Virus record (IMG/VR): IMGVR_UViG_3300042549_001261
Span: 1 to 41,006 of that record
Source: a virus
Strand: one strand, 5' to 3'
Length of the DNA: 41,006 bases
Positions 7,261 to 15,492 of the stretch are shown one piece after another. The translations under genes were made by a program, and so were the position numbers. Numbering within the stretch: position 1 is the first letter of the stretch; each line of letters starts with the position of its first letter. The notes under the pieces were generated by a model. The model had not been told where the DNA came from and did no database searches. It saw only the letters and a program-made list of their open reading frames with translations.

Positions 7261-8082
7261 TTAAAAACCTATTGGTTCTAAAGCGTTTGCATATTTTTGA
7301 AGTATGAAGTCGCTAAAATAATCTTCAGGCTTAGGTGATTCTTTTTTAACAGTTGGTCGGACCTTGTGAAAATCTTCTATGCCAAGAGTAACGGAATCAT
7401 TGTAATGAAATACTTGTTCCATATTATCTATTTCAAGTTCACAGGGTTCTAATCCAAGGAAGTCAAAGATACTAGACATTTCTTTTACTGGGTTTGCAAC
7501 TAAGTCATCGTATGATACAAACTTAAACATTCCAGAATCTTCATTTTTCTTAGCGTTGGCTAAGCCAAGTATTGACCTAGGAATTAAATCGTGGCCATAC
7601 ATTAAGTATTCTGCCATCGCATCATTTTTACTTAAGTAATGTTTTGCATAGAAACCAGAAGATTCCAATTCTTTGTTTAAGTAAAAGTTTGGATTATTAG
7701 CAGACTTTGAAACAAAAGAAGCGAGAACTTCTAGTATTGGTCTATGACAAACAATAAATCTAGGGTGAGTAGAAATCTTTAAGGCTAGTTCAAAGTTGTC
7801 GGGAATGCTCCAGCCGAATTGTTTATCAAAAACAACATCTTCTTTTACTGTGCTGTAAAAATTTTGTGGCATTGTCCATAATGCTTGTTGATAAAAAGCA
7901 GTACGTAGTTGCCACTTTACAGACTCGGAGTTAATAAAGGACTGGTGCATATCATAAAGACCGCCAAGCAATCCTGAATGAGGCGACGCATAAATCTTTG
8001 GATGTTGATTTAGTAGAGTTGCCAACAATGTTGAACCGCTTCTTGGGAGTCCACAAAGAAAGTTTATATTTTTTATATTCAT
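7261..8082 (-). CDS. Sulfotransferase family protein
   Basis: A 273-residue enzyme with the PAPS 5'-phosphosulfate-binding loop at the N terminus: NFLCGLPRSGSTLLATLL. The second (3'-phosphate) element is seen in HPRFIVCHRPILEVLASFV, where the Arg and following Ser fit the family. KFVSYDDLVANP and FDFLGLEP are also typical of Sulfotransfer_1/3 proteins. It would transfer sulfate from PAPS to a hydroxyl or amine. The ATG overlaps the stop of the upstream paralogue gene (ATGA). It lies between two homologous unknown genes; together they form an AT-rich cassette, probably acquired, placed after the adhesin genes. Confidence 0.8.
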   Translation of the reverse strand: MNIKNINFLCGLPRSGSTLLATLLNQHPKIYASPHSGLLGGLYDMHQSFINSESVKWQLRTAFYQQALWTMPQNFYSTVKEDVVFDKQFGWSIPDNFELALKISTHPRFIVCHRPILEVLASFVSKSANNPNFYLNKELESSGFYAKHYLSKNDAMAEYLMYGHDLIPRSILGLANAKKNEDSGMFKFVSYDDLVANPVKEMSSIFDFLGLEPCELEIDNMEQVFHYNDSVTLGIEDFHKVRPTVKKESPKPEDYFSDFILQKYANALEPIGF

Positions 8083-8786
8083 TTGTAACTCTTTGCTGTC
8101 CAGTGATTTCTTTTGTACCTGTCAAAGAATTCCGTAGCCATACCCCTTGTAACCTTAAGCCAATTATTTTGTAAATCTTTTGAATCCTTAAGGTGCCCTA
8201 TTGACATTTCCCAATTTTCTCTTTTGAATGGTATAACTTGGGCAATAGGGGTTCCCTTAGGTATCAATCCTTCAAATTCGGGGTCAGGCAAGAAAGGAAA
8301 ATTGACAGTATTAAAATAAGAATCCGTATCAACAATTGCAGGAAGTATTGTAAATGGAAGGTCGTGATGAAATGGCGTCACAAATAAGCACGAATAGTTT
8401 TTTGGAGTTTGCACTATCCAATGATTTGCAAACTTTGGGACGCTTTCTAATTTCATCTTTGCTTCTAATTTTGGATACCCAGTTACTTGGTTCTGACTAT
8501 GAAATGTTATCAAATCATAGTCAGACCAATTGTAATATCTTCCTTCATCTGTTTTTCGGATAAAAACATCAGCAGAACTTAGGATAAGGTATCCACTTGT
8601 CATTACATCAAGAACTGGCATACAGGTTTTTATAGTTCCAGTGGTACTACTTGAATCCATAGGAGGTTTTTTCTTACCACCAATGTAGCGAGGTATAGAC
8701 TTGTACCATTCTGGCATTTTTTTTGATGCTGGAACTGGTTCAGGTAGCGTTGGGTCAACTATTGAAGAAGTAAAAGTTATTTTCAT
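8079..8786 (-). CDS. Unknown protein, paralogue of 6582-7256 (DUF6065-like)
   Basis: A 235-residue protein with the same block order as the product of 6582-7256: PVPASKKMPEWYKSIP, TCMPVLDVMTSGYLI, CLFVTPFHHDLPFTILPAIVDTD, GTPIAQVIPFKRENWE, and a basic C terminus (RNHWTAKSYK). The shared CMP-D-TSGY and LPFT-IVD-D blocks are the likely active or binding core. It is coupled by ATGA to the sulfotransferase, so the three gene products probably work on the same target. Function unknown. Confidence 0.6.
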   Translation of the reverse strand: MKITFTSSIVDPTLPEPVPASKKMPEWYKSIPRYIGGKKKPPMDSSSTTGTIKTCMPVLDVMTSGYLILSSADVFIRKTDEGRYYNWSDYDLITFHSQNQVTGYPKLEAKMKLESVPKFANHWIVQTPKNYSCLFVTPFHHDLPFTILPAIVDTDSYFNTVNFPFLPDPEFEGLIPKGTPIAQVIPFKRENWEMSIGHLKDSKDLQNNWLKVTRGMATEFFDRYKRNHWTAKSYK

Positions 8787-8817
8787 ACTTTTTCCTAACT
8801 ATAAATTAAATGACTTC

Positions 8818-9042
8818 TCACTCAATTATAACAGGTTCTTCAACAATATCCAGTTCTGGCTCAACATAAGGTGGTTGTTCAAAAACTCCATCAACAAATC
8901 CATATCCAATATGAGCCTGGGTGGTTTCATCGGTAACTTCTATGGCTTCGCAGTTAAATAAAGTTGCCATTTCTTCCGCAGAAAACGCAACAACTATATT
9001 AAAAACAACGCCATCGTTGAGTAATGCAATTCTTTTTTCCAC
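8818..9042 (-). CDS. Small tail-fibre-associated protein
   Basis: A 74-residue acidic protein starting at a GTG (9042) one base after the stop of the Gly-rich adhesin gene. The ending PPYVEPELDIVEEPVIIE is Pro/Glu-rich. It contains NDGVVFNIVVAFSAEEMATLFNC, which resembles small proteins encoded after tail-fibre genes in marine and freshwater phages. It may assist fibre folding or cap the fibre. Function uncertain. Confidence 0.5.
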   Translation of the reverse strand: MEKRIALLNDGVVFNIVVAFSAEEMATLFNCEAIEVTDETTQAHIGYGFVDGVFEQPPYVEPELDIVEEPVIIE

Positions 9043-9043
9043 C

Positions 9044-10054
9044 TTAGAATCCTCTCAGAACGTAAATTACACCATCACTACCATCTCCACCTAGTCTAAG
9101 TGGGTCATTAGCAGCGCCATTGCCTACTGTAGGTCCAGCGCCACCACCAGCGCCTTTACCCGTTGCATCGCCTCCTGCTGCGATAGGTGTGCCAGTATTG
9201 GTACCACTGTTAGCCATTCCGCCTCTTCCGCCTGCTCCTATCCCAGAGCCAGCCCCAGGGCCTCTTGCATTCTCTACTGCCCCAACGCCAATCCCAGCAC
9301 TACCACCACCACCACCTGATGTACCATTGGTATTCCAAGAAACAAAAGTTTGATTTGCGGTTCCACCGCCACCGCTATTATTTACACCACCACCGCCACC
9401 ACCAGCACCTCGTGTTATAAAACTGGAAGTATTTGTTGAATCTACAAGATTTCCAAAAGAACTATTTGTTGGTGCTGTGTCGCTTCCGCCTATGGTATTT
9501 CTAGCGACTCCTTTGGCTCCGACAGTAACGGTAGTTGCTGTGTTGGTTACTACAGTGCCCATTGCGATATTTCCTGGAGCACCTCCAGCGGCGCCGCCTG
9601 TATATCCTACTCCGCCAGGAGCACCACAAAATCCACCACTTATTGCTAAAACAGATAACACACCAGTTTGGTTGTAGGTACCAGTGGCGTTAATTGTATC
9701 GAGAGTTCCACTACCAGCATCAACCGATGTCAATGGGTTTGCGGTTTTTTGTATCGTAACAATTGTTGGAAATACGGTTGCATTATTTTTTGCTGTTATA
9801 GAAACTTTTGTTGCAGGAGTTGCAAGGGTAAAACTAATAGTTCCAGAAACAGTTAATTGCGTTGACAAAACACTAGAGCCATCAACAAAAACAGCAGTTA
9901 CATCTGTGCTTGTTGGGGCACAAGTTAGAGTGTAGACCCCAGCCTCAAAATTACTTGTATGCACATAAGTTGTATTCTTTGCTGCTATACTTGCAGCAAA
10001 TGCTGCAACACTACTACCACCTGTTGCTGGTGCTGGAAAAACTGAAATTGCCAT
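9044..10054 (-). CDS. Glycine-rich tail-fibre tip/adhesin
   Basis: A 336-residue protein. The first 110 residues are beta-rich (TYVHTSNFEAGVYTLTCAP). From about residue 135 to the end it is dominated by glycine runs (GGFCGAPGGVGYTGGAAGG, GAGGGGGGVNNSGGGG, GPGAGSGIGAGGRGGMAN), ending GVIYVLRGF. Poly-glycine lattices of this kind form host-recognition tips in phage adhesins. It is coupled (TAATG) to the preceding 101-residue gene and lies downstream of the long fibre gene. It is the best candidate for the host-range determinant. Confidence 0.65.
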   Translation of the reverse strand: MAISVFPAPATGGSSVAAFAASIAAKNTTYVHTSNFEAGVYTLTCAPTSTDVTAVFVDGSSVLSTQLTVSGTISFTLATPATKVSITAKNNATVFPTIVTIQKTANPLTSVDAGSGTLDTINATGTYNQTGVLSVLAISGGFCGAPGGVGYTGGAAGGAPGNIAMGTVVTNTATTVTVGAKGVARNTIGGSDTAPTNSSFGNLVDSTNTSSFITRGAGGGGGGVNNSGGGGTANQTFVSWNTNGTSGGGGGSAGIGVGAVENARGPGAGSGIGAGGRGGMANSGTNTGTPIAAGGDATGKGAGGGAGPTVGNGAANDPLRLGGDGSDGVIYVLRGF

Positions 10055-10359
10055 TATGCTATCTCCACTCCGCTAATATGAAAATTAACTGTTGTTGCCG
10101 ATGCTCCACCTTGAATTGTTTGAGTAGCATTTATTACCTGCTTAATATCAAAGGTAGCAATTGAATCAGCCGCTATTGAGGTTGTATCAGCAAGTTTGAC
10201 ACCGTTAAGTGATAGGTCAAATGTTGCTGCAGATGCTGCTGTATTTGTAACTACAATGTTGGTTACCACTGTTGTTGTAGCAGATGGAACCGTATATAAA
10301 GTTGTGGTCAGTGTTGTTGTTGCTGCGCCTCTAAAAAGCGCTTTGGATGTTACAGCCAT
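10054..10359 (-). CDS. Small beta-rich tail/fibre protein
   Basis: A 101-residue protein, rich in Ala and Thr with alternating strands (TTTLTTTLYTVPSATTTVVTNIVVTN, split here as TLYTVPSATTTVVTN and FDLSLNGVKLADTTSIAAD). It resembles one jelly-roll or Ig-like domain of phage decoration and fibre-accessory proteins. It sits between the fibre and the Gly-rich adhesin and is coupled to both, so it is probably part of the same appendage. Confidence 0.55.
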   Translation of the reverse strand: MAVTSKALFRGAATTTLTTTLYTVPSATTTVVTNIVVTNTAASAATFDLSLNGVKLADTTSIAADSIATFDIKQVINATQTIQGGASATTVNFHISGVEIA

Positions 10360-10376
10360 TATTAACTGTACCTTTC

Positions 10377-12095
10377 TTAGTAGGCGCCCATAACGCTCAT
10401 TATAGCGTCAGCGTAGGCGGATGTGTCTATTGTTCCCCAAGATGAAGTTGTTCCATCTGTGGTTAAGTATTTTCCAGCGTTACCACTTTGGCTAGGAACT
10501 ACATATTGAGTTGAGTCTGTAGCCACCAAAGTCTTGCTAGTTGGAATAGTCGTACCGTTGATGGATGTAGCAGTCGCTACGCCTAGTACGGGAGTAATAA
10601 GAGTTGGTGTGTTATCCACTACAAACTTGCTACCCGTACCAGTCTGTGAGGCGATAGATGTAACATTTCCTACAGAAGTAATTGGACCAGTCAAGTTGCT
10701 AGGAGCAAGGACTGCTGTGTCAATGTAGTTCTTAGTGGCTGCATCTTGTGCGTTGGTTGGGTCACCAAGACCAGTAATCTTATTGGTTCCCATTGCAAGA
10801 GGACCAGTCATTGTGCTACCAGACTTGAGTACTACTGTGTCAGAGAATGATGCGTTATCAGCCAACGCTGCAGCAATCTCGTTAAGTGTGTCAAGGGTAG
10901 ATGGAGCACCATCAATAAGGTTGGCGATAGAGGTATCTACGTAAGCCTTGGTAGAAGCATCTGTGTTAGATGTAGGTGTTCCTAGGTTTGTAATCTTCTG
11001 GCTATTAGCAGAAACAGAACCTGTAGGTGCTGCCATCTGGTCAAGACGAGATGTACGAACCTGTGTATCAAAGTCTGAAATAGTTGAGGCAGCCTGTGTG
11101 CCTGTGTGGTTGGCACGAGCCAATGGGTCTGTGGCTAACTTGGATAATGCAATAGCAGCAGAAGCATTGATGTCATCATTGACGATGCTGTTAGCAGCAA
11201 TGGCTGCTGTAATGCTCGCATTACCAGTTCCATCAAATGATGCAGAAGTACCAGTTACATCTCCTGTAAGACTGATTGTACGACCTGTAGCAAGTGCTGT
11301 GGCTGTTGCTGCATTACCTGTGGTGGAACCAGATGAGCCAGTTACATTACCTGTTACATTGCCTGTTAGGTTACCAGTTACGTTACCAGTAAGGTTACCT
11401 GTAAACGTACCTGCGATAGCACCAGTACCAGTAATGGTTGGGCTGGCAATGGTTGGGCTAGTAGCAAATACATTTGCTCCGCTACCAGTTTCATCTGTTA
11501 GTGCCGCAGCAAGATTTGCACTTGATGGGGTTCCAAGGAATGTAGCAATACCAGTTCCAAGTGAAGTAATACCAGTTCCACCATTTGCTACTGGAAGAGT
11601 TCCAGTTACGCCAGTTGTTAGCGGAAGCCCAGTTACGTTTGTCATTACGCCAGAGGCTGGAGTGCCAAGTGCTGGTGTAGTTAGTATTGGAGAGGTAAGA
11701 GTCTTGTTAGTCAGGGTCTGGGTGTTAGTTGTACCAACTACTGCACCAGTTGCGCCGTGTCCTGTTACTGCTTCAATGTGGTCATTGGCTTCTTGGTAAT
11801 CTCTACCAATTGCCATATGACGAACCACTGCACCAGCAGAGTGTGCCTGACCAGTTGAACCATCAATGTTGCGAGTAATGGTAATTGTGTTTCCAGATGA
11901 GTAGAGCGTTACATCTACAATTTCTTCAAGGGCTGTATCTGGGTCAATAACAACTGTGTAAGTCTGTGTGCCTGTAAGAGTCTTTCCACCCATAAGAGCA
12001 GAGCCAGATACGACAGACATCGTTGTAGCATTTGATGTAAGAGGCGCAGTCAGAGTTGTCTGCTGCGAGCGAGATGAGTATTTACGTGTTGTCAT
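10377..12095 (-). CDS. Long tail fibre
   Basis: A 572-residue structural protein. Residues 1-95 form an N-terminal attachment domain ([33 protein letters not shown]). Then come fibre motifs: [33 protein letters not shown], tandem [10 protein letters not shown] repeats at about residues 230-250, and two [22 protein letters not shown]-like blocks (near 370 and 450), typical of trimeric phage fibres. It ends [14 protein letters not shown] see no intramolecular chaperone domain. It is encoded just after the connector gene and before the Gly-rich adhesin. Confidence 0.75.
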   Translation of the reverse strand: MTTRKYSSRSQQTTLTAPLTSNATTMSVVSGSALMGGKTLTGTQTYTVVIDPDTALEEIVDVTLYSSGNTITITRNIDGSTGQAHSAGAVVRHMAIGRDYQEANDHIEAVTGHGATGAVVGTTNTQTLTNKTLTSPILTTPALGTPASGVMTNVTGLPLTTGVTGTLPVANGGTGITSLGTGIATFLGTPSSANLAAALTDETGSGANVFATSPTIASPTITGTGAIAGTFTGNLTGNVTGNLTGNVTGNVTGSSGSTTGNAATATALATGRTISLTGDVTGTSASFDGTGNASITAAIAANSIVNDDINASAAIALSKLATDPLARANHTGTQAASTISDFDTQVRTSRLDQMAAPTGSVSANSQKITNLGTPTSNTDASTKAYVDTSIANLIDGAPSTLDTLNEIAAALADNASFSDTVVLKSGSTMTGPLAMGTNKITGLGDPTNAQDAATKNYIDTAVLAPSNLTGPITSVGNVTSIASQTGTGSKFVVDNTPTLITPVLGVATATSINGTTIPTSKTLVATDSTQYVVPSQSGNAGKYLTTDGTTSSWGTIDTSAYADAIMSVMGAY

Positions 12096-12104
12096 TGACG
12101 GTCC

Positions 12105-13028
12105 TTATCGGCGGGAGAAGTGAACTCGTGGGGGATAGTTCTGCTGTTGCGATTGTGTTTCTTCATTAAGACGTTGTGTATACAATGCGTAGAGTTGCTT
12201 AGTTGCACTCTGTGATGCACCGTATGGACGCTTGCTATCTGTCTCGTCAGCCTGTGGGCTAACCTGTGAGGCACGTGCTGGGTCAAGGAATGTAAGCAAA
12301 CGATAGGCTGCGCCTAGGATTACTACATCTCTTGTTGACTCAGGTAGTCCTGTCTTTGTTGTATATACATCTGTGTTAGCAGTAAATGGTGCTGGGTCAG
12401 CAGCATAGACCACACGAACTGTGCGTCCTGAGATAGGAGCCTCACCTAGTGTAATTGTTTGTGCGCCAGCACCCCAGGCTGTGGCATCTGCTGTTGAGTC
12501 AAAGTCCCAGCGACGGATTGGTCGCCACTCCTTTGATGGTCCAATGTCTTCCCAAGAAACTGTAAGGATATTCTTGATGTCAAGATTGTTAAAACCGTAA
12601 GTTGACTGTGCAGCGTTGAATACAAACGATGTGCTCTTGACTGCAAAGATGCTTGCTCCGAGGGAGCGAATGGTGTCGTTGATTGCTCGCTTAATGCTAA
12701 AGCGTGGGAAGGTAGGAGCAATGGTTACCTTTGCATCTAGCAAGTGAGTGGCGGCAGTTGTGCCTAGGTAGCCACGACCATAAGGAGATACTGTTGCTGT
12801 GTTGGCAACACGGTCAAATGAATCTACCCAAAGAAGTTCTTCGTCAATCTCAACAGCACCCTTACCTACAGAGTCGGTAGACCCAAGGCTTAGGATAAGT
12901 GGAGATGCACCTGTTGATGTTGTTGTGGTAACAGGAGCAGTTAAGTGTGTAGCCCTGTCCTGCTGAAAGGTGTAGCCAGAGAGGTTGATGAGAACTTCGT
13001 CAATCATATTGGCAAGAGTAGTTGTCAT
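12105..13028 (-). CDS. Probable head-tail adaptor/tail tube-like protein
   Basis: A 307-residue protein overlapping the preceding gene by ATGA. It contains FSIKRAINDTIRSLGASIFAV (a connector-like helix), a beta-rich middle (LSLGSTDSVGKGAVEIDEELL), and the C-terminal block DVVILGAAYRLLTFLDPARA followed by KQLYALYTQRLNEE and YPPRVHFSRR. This C-terminal pattern is one I associate with structural proteins of actinobacterial phages. Position between capsid and fibre genes suggests an adaptor ring or short tail tube. Not proven. Confidence 0.5.
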   Translation of the reverse strand: MTTTLANMIDEVLINLSGYTFQQDRATHLTAPVTTTTSTGASPLILSLGSTDSVGKGAVEIDEELLWVDSFDRVANTATVSPYGRGYLGTTAATHLLDAKVTIAPTFPRFSIKRAINDTIRSLGASIFAVKSTSFVFNAAQSTYGFNNLDIKNILTVSWEDIGPSKEWRPIRRWDFDSTADATAWGAGAQTITLGEAPISGRTVRVVYAADPAPFTANTDVYTTKTGLPESTRDVVILGAAYRLLTFLDPARASQVSPQADETDSKRPYGASQSATKQLYALYTQRLNEETQSQQQNYPPRVHFSRR

Positions 13029-13291
13029 ACGTTGATGCTCCTTAGGGCTGTGACTGCTTCTAATCCTGTAGTTCCAGCAATCTCATTACAGACAGCGTTA
13101 AGTCCCTTGAAGGCGTTAGGCTGACGTGATGAACTTGCCTTGTAATTAAGTGCACCAATGATGGCCTTGCCACTTGTACCAGCCCAGACGTTTGCAGCAC
13201 CTTGGGCATCCTGATACTTGGTAATATCTGTAATGCCAGCAAGCCTATTCAACTCTGCTGTTAATGTGCTACCGACTTTGCCAGTTGGCAT
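13025..13291 (-). CDS. Small structural-region protein
   Basis: An 88-residue protein (MPTGKVGSTLTAELNRLAGITDITKYQDAQGAA..., shown in part) containing ALNYKASSSRQPNAFKGLNAVCNEIAGT (broken here: ALNYKASSSRQPN, KGLNAVCNEIAG). It is coupled to the 307-residue connector-like gene through ATGA. Similar small genes precede connector or tail genes in actinophages. Function unknown. Confidence 0.55.
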   Translation of the reverse strand: MPTGKVGSTLTAELNRLAGITDITKYQDAQGAANVWAGTSGKAIIGALNYKASSSRQPNAFKGLNAVCNEIAGTTGLEAVTALRSINV

Positions 13292-13293
13292 AG

Positions 13294-13971
13294 TTATCTC
13301 CTTTTGGTCATAGCGTTGTAATAGTGTTCATCAAAAGAGAACCGCTTCATATGTGGAGCAGTTACGCTTGTGTCACACCAGAGTGGGACTCCTGCTTTCT
13401 CGCATAATGCGAAGAAGTAAATGTCCTCACCAATAAACTTTGTCCCTCTACCCATCTCCATAAAGAACTGGGCATCAGGTAATTCTTTTCTAATCCTGTC
13501 AACTACGCTTCGGTGCATCAAGACATATCCCATACCTGCTGCGCTGACCTGAATCAGTTTGTCTTTAGGAAGTGGGTGGACTCTTGTTAATCCAAAGCCA
13601 CCTTCATCTCCCTCTATAAAGTTAAAGATTGTAGGCATTGGAACCATCAGTGGTTCCTCTGGGTTGTCGGTAGTAAAGTAAACGCCAGTCATTATTGGGC
13701 GTTCATCTTTGTCCTTTTGATTCCAAAGTTTCAAGAATCCTTCTGGACTAATGACTACATCTGAATCAACCCATAGTAGCCAGTCTGCTTTGTTCTGGTC
13801 GTACCAATAGTTAATAACTTTCTCACGTTGACGGGCAATTTGATTACCCTGTGAGCGATAGGTAGATTCAAAGGTGAGTCCAGATTTAAGTATTACATCT
13901 GTAACTCCCTGCATAAACTTTCCATCTACCATACCGTTATCGCACCAAGCGATTGCTACTGTTTCTTGCAT
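13294..13971 (-). CDS. GT-A-fold glycosyltransferase-like protein
   Basis: A 225-residue protein from the ATG at 13971 (AGG 8 nt upstream; a GTG at 13980 is the alternative start). The metal/nucleotide-sugar-binding DxD is in WLLWVDSDVVISPEG, following QIARQREKVINYW. The second half has a GMGYVLMHRSVVDRI and GEDIYFFALCEKAGVPLWCD pattern like GT2 enzymes, where the ED pair provides the catalytic base. It lies inside the structural cluster, so it may glycosylate virion proteins or host surface glycans. Sugar and acceptor unknown. Confidence 0.75.
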   Translation of the reverse strand: MQETVAIAWCDNGMVDGKFMQGVTDVILKSGLTFESTYRSQGNQIARQREKVINYWYDQNKADWLLWVDSDVVISPEGFLKLWNQKDKDERPIMTGVYFTTDNPEEPLMVPMPTIFNFIEGDEGGFGLTRVHPLPKDKLIQVSAAGMGYVLMHRSVVDRIRKELPDAQFFMEMGRGTKFIGEDIYFFALCEKAGVPLWCDTSVTAPHMKRFSFDEHYYNAMTKRR

Positions 13972-13985
13972 TGTCCCCACCTTTG

Positions 13986-14141
13986 TTATGTTCTCTTTGC
14001 TGCTGCGTTGTCTATTAGATTTGGATAAGGTCTTCCAGCCTTCTTAGCCATTGCCTTAGCCCTAGCCTTCTGTGCTGGAGTCAATGGAGTTGATTTCTTT
14101 TTAGGGTTCTTCTTATCCCAGAATGCTACTTTCTTTGGCAT
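13986..14141 (-). CDS. Tiny Lys/Ala-rich basic protein
   Basis: A 51-residue ORF, MPKKVAFWDKKNPKKKSTPLT... to ...NLIDNAAAKRT, with roughly a quarter Lys/Arg and a helical KARAKAMAKKAGRP segment. Its ATG overlaps the stop of the next gene up (TAATG), supporting real translation. It is one of five consecutive tiny basic proteins encoded after the capsid gene. Possibly DNA- or RNA-binding, or virion-internal. Function unknown. Confidence 0.6.
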   Translation of the reverse strand: MPKKVAFWDKKNPKKKSTPLTPAQKARAKAMAKKAGRPYPNLIDNAAAKRT

Positions 14142-14398
14142 TACCACTTCACCTTATCTGCCCAATATGCGGCACTCATTTTACCCTTAGCAATGTTCTT
14201 AGCGTGACGTGCCTTGAATGATGCTTGACGGGCTGTTGGCTTCCTGTCGCCAGTAACGCCCTGTTGACCAAAGCGAATAGTCTTGACCTTATCGCCTTCT
14301 TTAGCCACAACTACGTGGCTCTTCTTGGGGTGATTCGGTGTGCGCTTGGGCTTGTTAAAGCCTGACACTCCTACCCGCTTTAGCCTAGGGTCTGTCAT
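14141..14398 (-). CDS. Conserved-looking basic phage protein (GFNKPKRTP family)
   Basis: An 85-residue protein with GVSGFNKPKRTPNHPKKSHV, then VKTIRFGQQGVTGDRKP, then KARHAKNIAKGKMSAAYWADKVKW. I recognise this pattern from uncharacterised proteins in many marine and freshwater phages, though no function is known. It has a high positive charge. TAATG coupling to the downstream tiny gene, and position among other basic proteins between capsid and glycosyltransferase, suggest a virion-associated nucleic-acid-binding role. Confidence 0.75.
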   Translation of the reverse strand: MTDPRLKRVGVSGFNKPKRTPNHPKKSHVVVAKEGDKVKTIRFGQQGVTGDRKPTARQASFKARHAKNIAKGKMSAAYWADKVKW

Positions 14399-14542
14399 TT
14401 ACTTCTTCTTTGTTTGCTGCTTTGGGTGGGACTTTTTTGGCTGGCCATACTGATTCAACTTAAGTGTATTTCCAGTAAAAGGCCCGCCGCTTGTGCTGCC
14501 CTTGATAGTAATCTTAACCTTTGGTTTTGTTTCTTTTTTCAT
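14399..14542 (-). CDS. Tiny basic protein
   Basis: A 47-residue ORF, MKKETKPKVKITIKGSTSGG followed by ...LNQYGQPKKSHPKQQTKKK. The stop is immediately followed by the start of the next gene (TAAATG). Its middle (GPFTGNTLKLNQYGQP) looks structured, flanked by Lys-rich ends. Part of the basic microprotein run; function unknown. Confidence 0.6.
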   Translation of the reverse strand: MKKETKPKVKITIKGSTSGGPFTGNTLKLNQYGQPKKSHPKQQTKKK

Positions 14543-14742
14543 TAGTTTGTTCTCCCATTTGGTCGCACGCCATACTTCTTCATAAGGCTGTCTTTGGTCT
14601 TGTTGATGTCTTTAACTTTTCCACCCTGCATTAACTTCTTTAGTTCAGCCTCGGCTGCTGCTGACTTCTGAGCAAATGTAGATGGGCTTGGCTTAGGTGT
14701 AGGCTTACGTGTAGGTGTAGCCTTCTTCATCATACCTGGCAT
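14542..14742 (-). CDS. Small basic protein with Pro/Lys-rich start
   Basis: A 66-residue protein: an N-terminal PTRKPTPKPSPS tail, a helix AQKSAAAEAELKKLMQGG, and an end with MKKYGVRPNGRTN. It starts exactly where the upstream tiny gene stops (TAATG). Composition is as in phage scaffold-like or nucleoid-binding microproteins. No family recognised. Confidence 0.6.
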   Translation of the reverse strand: MPGMMKKATPTRKPTPKPSPSTFAQKSAAAEAELKKLMQGGKVKDINKTKDSLMKKYGVRPNGRTN

Positions 14743-14873
14743 TACTTCTTCTTCGCCTTTTTCTTAACAGACTTCTTCTTCTTCATCGCCTTGCCAGTCT
14801 TCTTGGCTTCCATCTTGGCATCCATTTCACCCTTTGCGGTGTAAGGGAACTTCTTCATTCCTACCATTGGCAT
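14742..14873 (-). CDS. Tiny Lys-rich protein
   Basis: A 43-residue ORF, MPMVGMKKFPYTAKGEMDAK with a tail of KKKK/KKKAKKK clusters. The beginning (GMKKFPYTAKG) matches a motif often seen in small phage proteins near capsid genes. It has start/stop overlaps at both ends, and its strong positive charge argues for DNA binding inside the capsid. Confidence 0.6.
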   Translation of the reverse strand: MPMVGMKKFPYTAKGEMDAKMEAKKTGKAMKKKKSVKKKAKKK

Positions 14874-15187
14874 TAGATTGCTCCTATATGTTTGAGTGCT
14901 TCGGTTGTCTTATTGTTTATATTTTTTGTCTTTGGCATTGTGTTTGCATCGTATGGCTTACCCAATGTTACTGACGCTTCATATGCTGCTTCTACGTGGG
15001 CACGTGTAGTACCCGCTGGCTGTATACCTTGACTTCTTGCATCTCGGTATGACTGCAACTCAGAAGTCCATTTCTTGTCGGAAACGTCTCTAGTTGCATC
15101 ACCAGTTCCTAGTTCAAGAGTTCCTACTTTGCAACCAAAGCAACCCTCTACGTACTCAGGATGTTTCTGTTTCTGGTGTAAATTCAT
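14873..15187 (-). CDS. Small protein with N-terminal zinc-type Cys pair
   Basis: A 104-residue protein starting MNLHQKQKHPEYVEGCFGCK. The His residues plus CFGC could bind a metal ion. The rest is helical and polar (RAHVEAAYEASVTLGKPYDANT), ending KHIGAI. Similar short CxxC proteins are encoded near the capsid in related phages, where they are uncharacterised. It is coupled to the next tiny gene. Confidence 0.6.
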   Translation of the reverse strand: MNLHQKQKHPEYVEGCFGCKVGTLELGTGDATRDVSDKKWTSELQSYRDARSQGIQPAGTTRAHVEAAYEASVTLGKPYDANTMPKTKNINNKTTEALKHIGAI

Positions 15188-15195
15188 ATTGTCCC

Positions 15196-15465
15196 CTACT
15201 GTACTGTGAAGTTTTCTTCTGTAACTCCGATATTAGCAGCAATCAATTCAGTCTTGGTTGCCTCGCTTACCGAGTGGTTATAGCCACCACGATAAACAAC
15301 ATCATATTCATTGAGGTCTTCATCTACTGCATAGCGTATCTGTGACCAAGTGGCGCCATCTTTGACAACAGTAATGCCACGCTTTAACTTGTAGAACAAG
15401 AACAGGCGATGTCCACCTGCAGGTCCTTCTTCCACCGTTGGTGGTCTGAATGTGTACGTTGGCAT
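15196..15465 (-). CDS. Small structural-region protein (possible head completion/decoration)
   Basis: An 89-residue protein: MPTYTFRPPTVEEGPAGGHR, a beta-rich FLFYKLKRGITVVKDGATW, then YDVVYRGGYNHSVSEATKTELIAANIG. It is the first gene after the major capsid protein and its hairpin. Size, beta content and position fit a head decoration or stopper protein. No specific family recognised. Confidence 0.55.
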   Translation of the reverse strand: MPTYTFRPPTVEEGPAGGHRLFLFYKLKRGITVVKDGATWSQIRYAVDEDLNEYDVVYRGGYNHSVSEATKTELIAANIGVTEENFTVQ

Positions 15466-15492
15466 AGTTCTCCTTAATGAACTTACTGATGA

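Noticed and set aside
11330-11420. CRISPR-like short direct repeats
   Set aside because: The repeats are codons for GN-L/V-TGN units in the fibre, in frame and without unique spacers.
10948-11799. 283-residue plus-strand ORF opposite the tail fibre
   Set aside because: It mirrors the repeat-rich fibre codons, has Val/Pro-rich antisense composition and no RBS; the minus-strand fibre explains the region.
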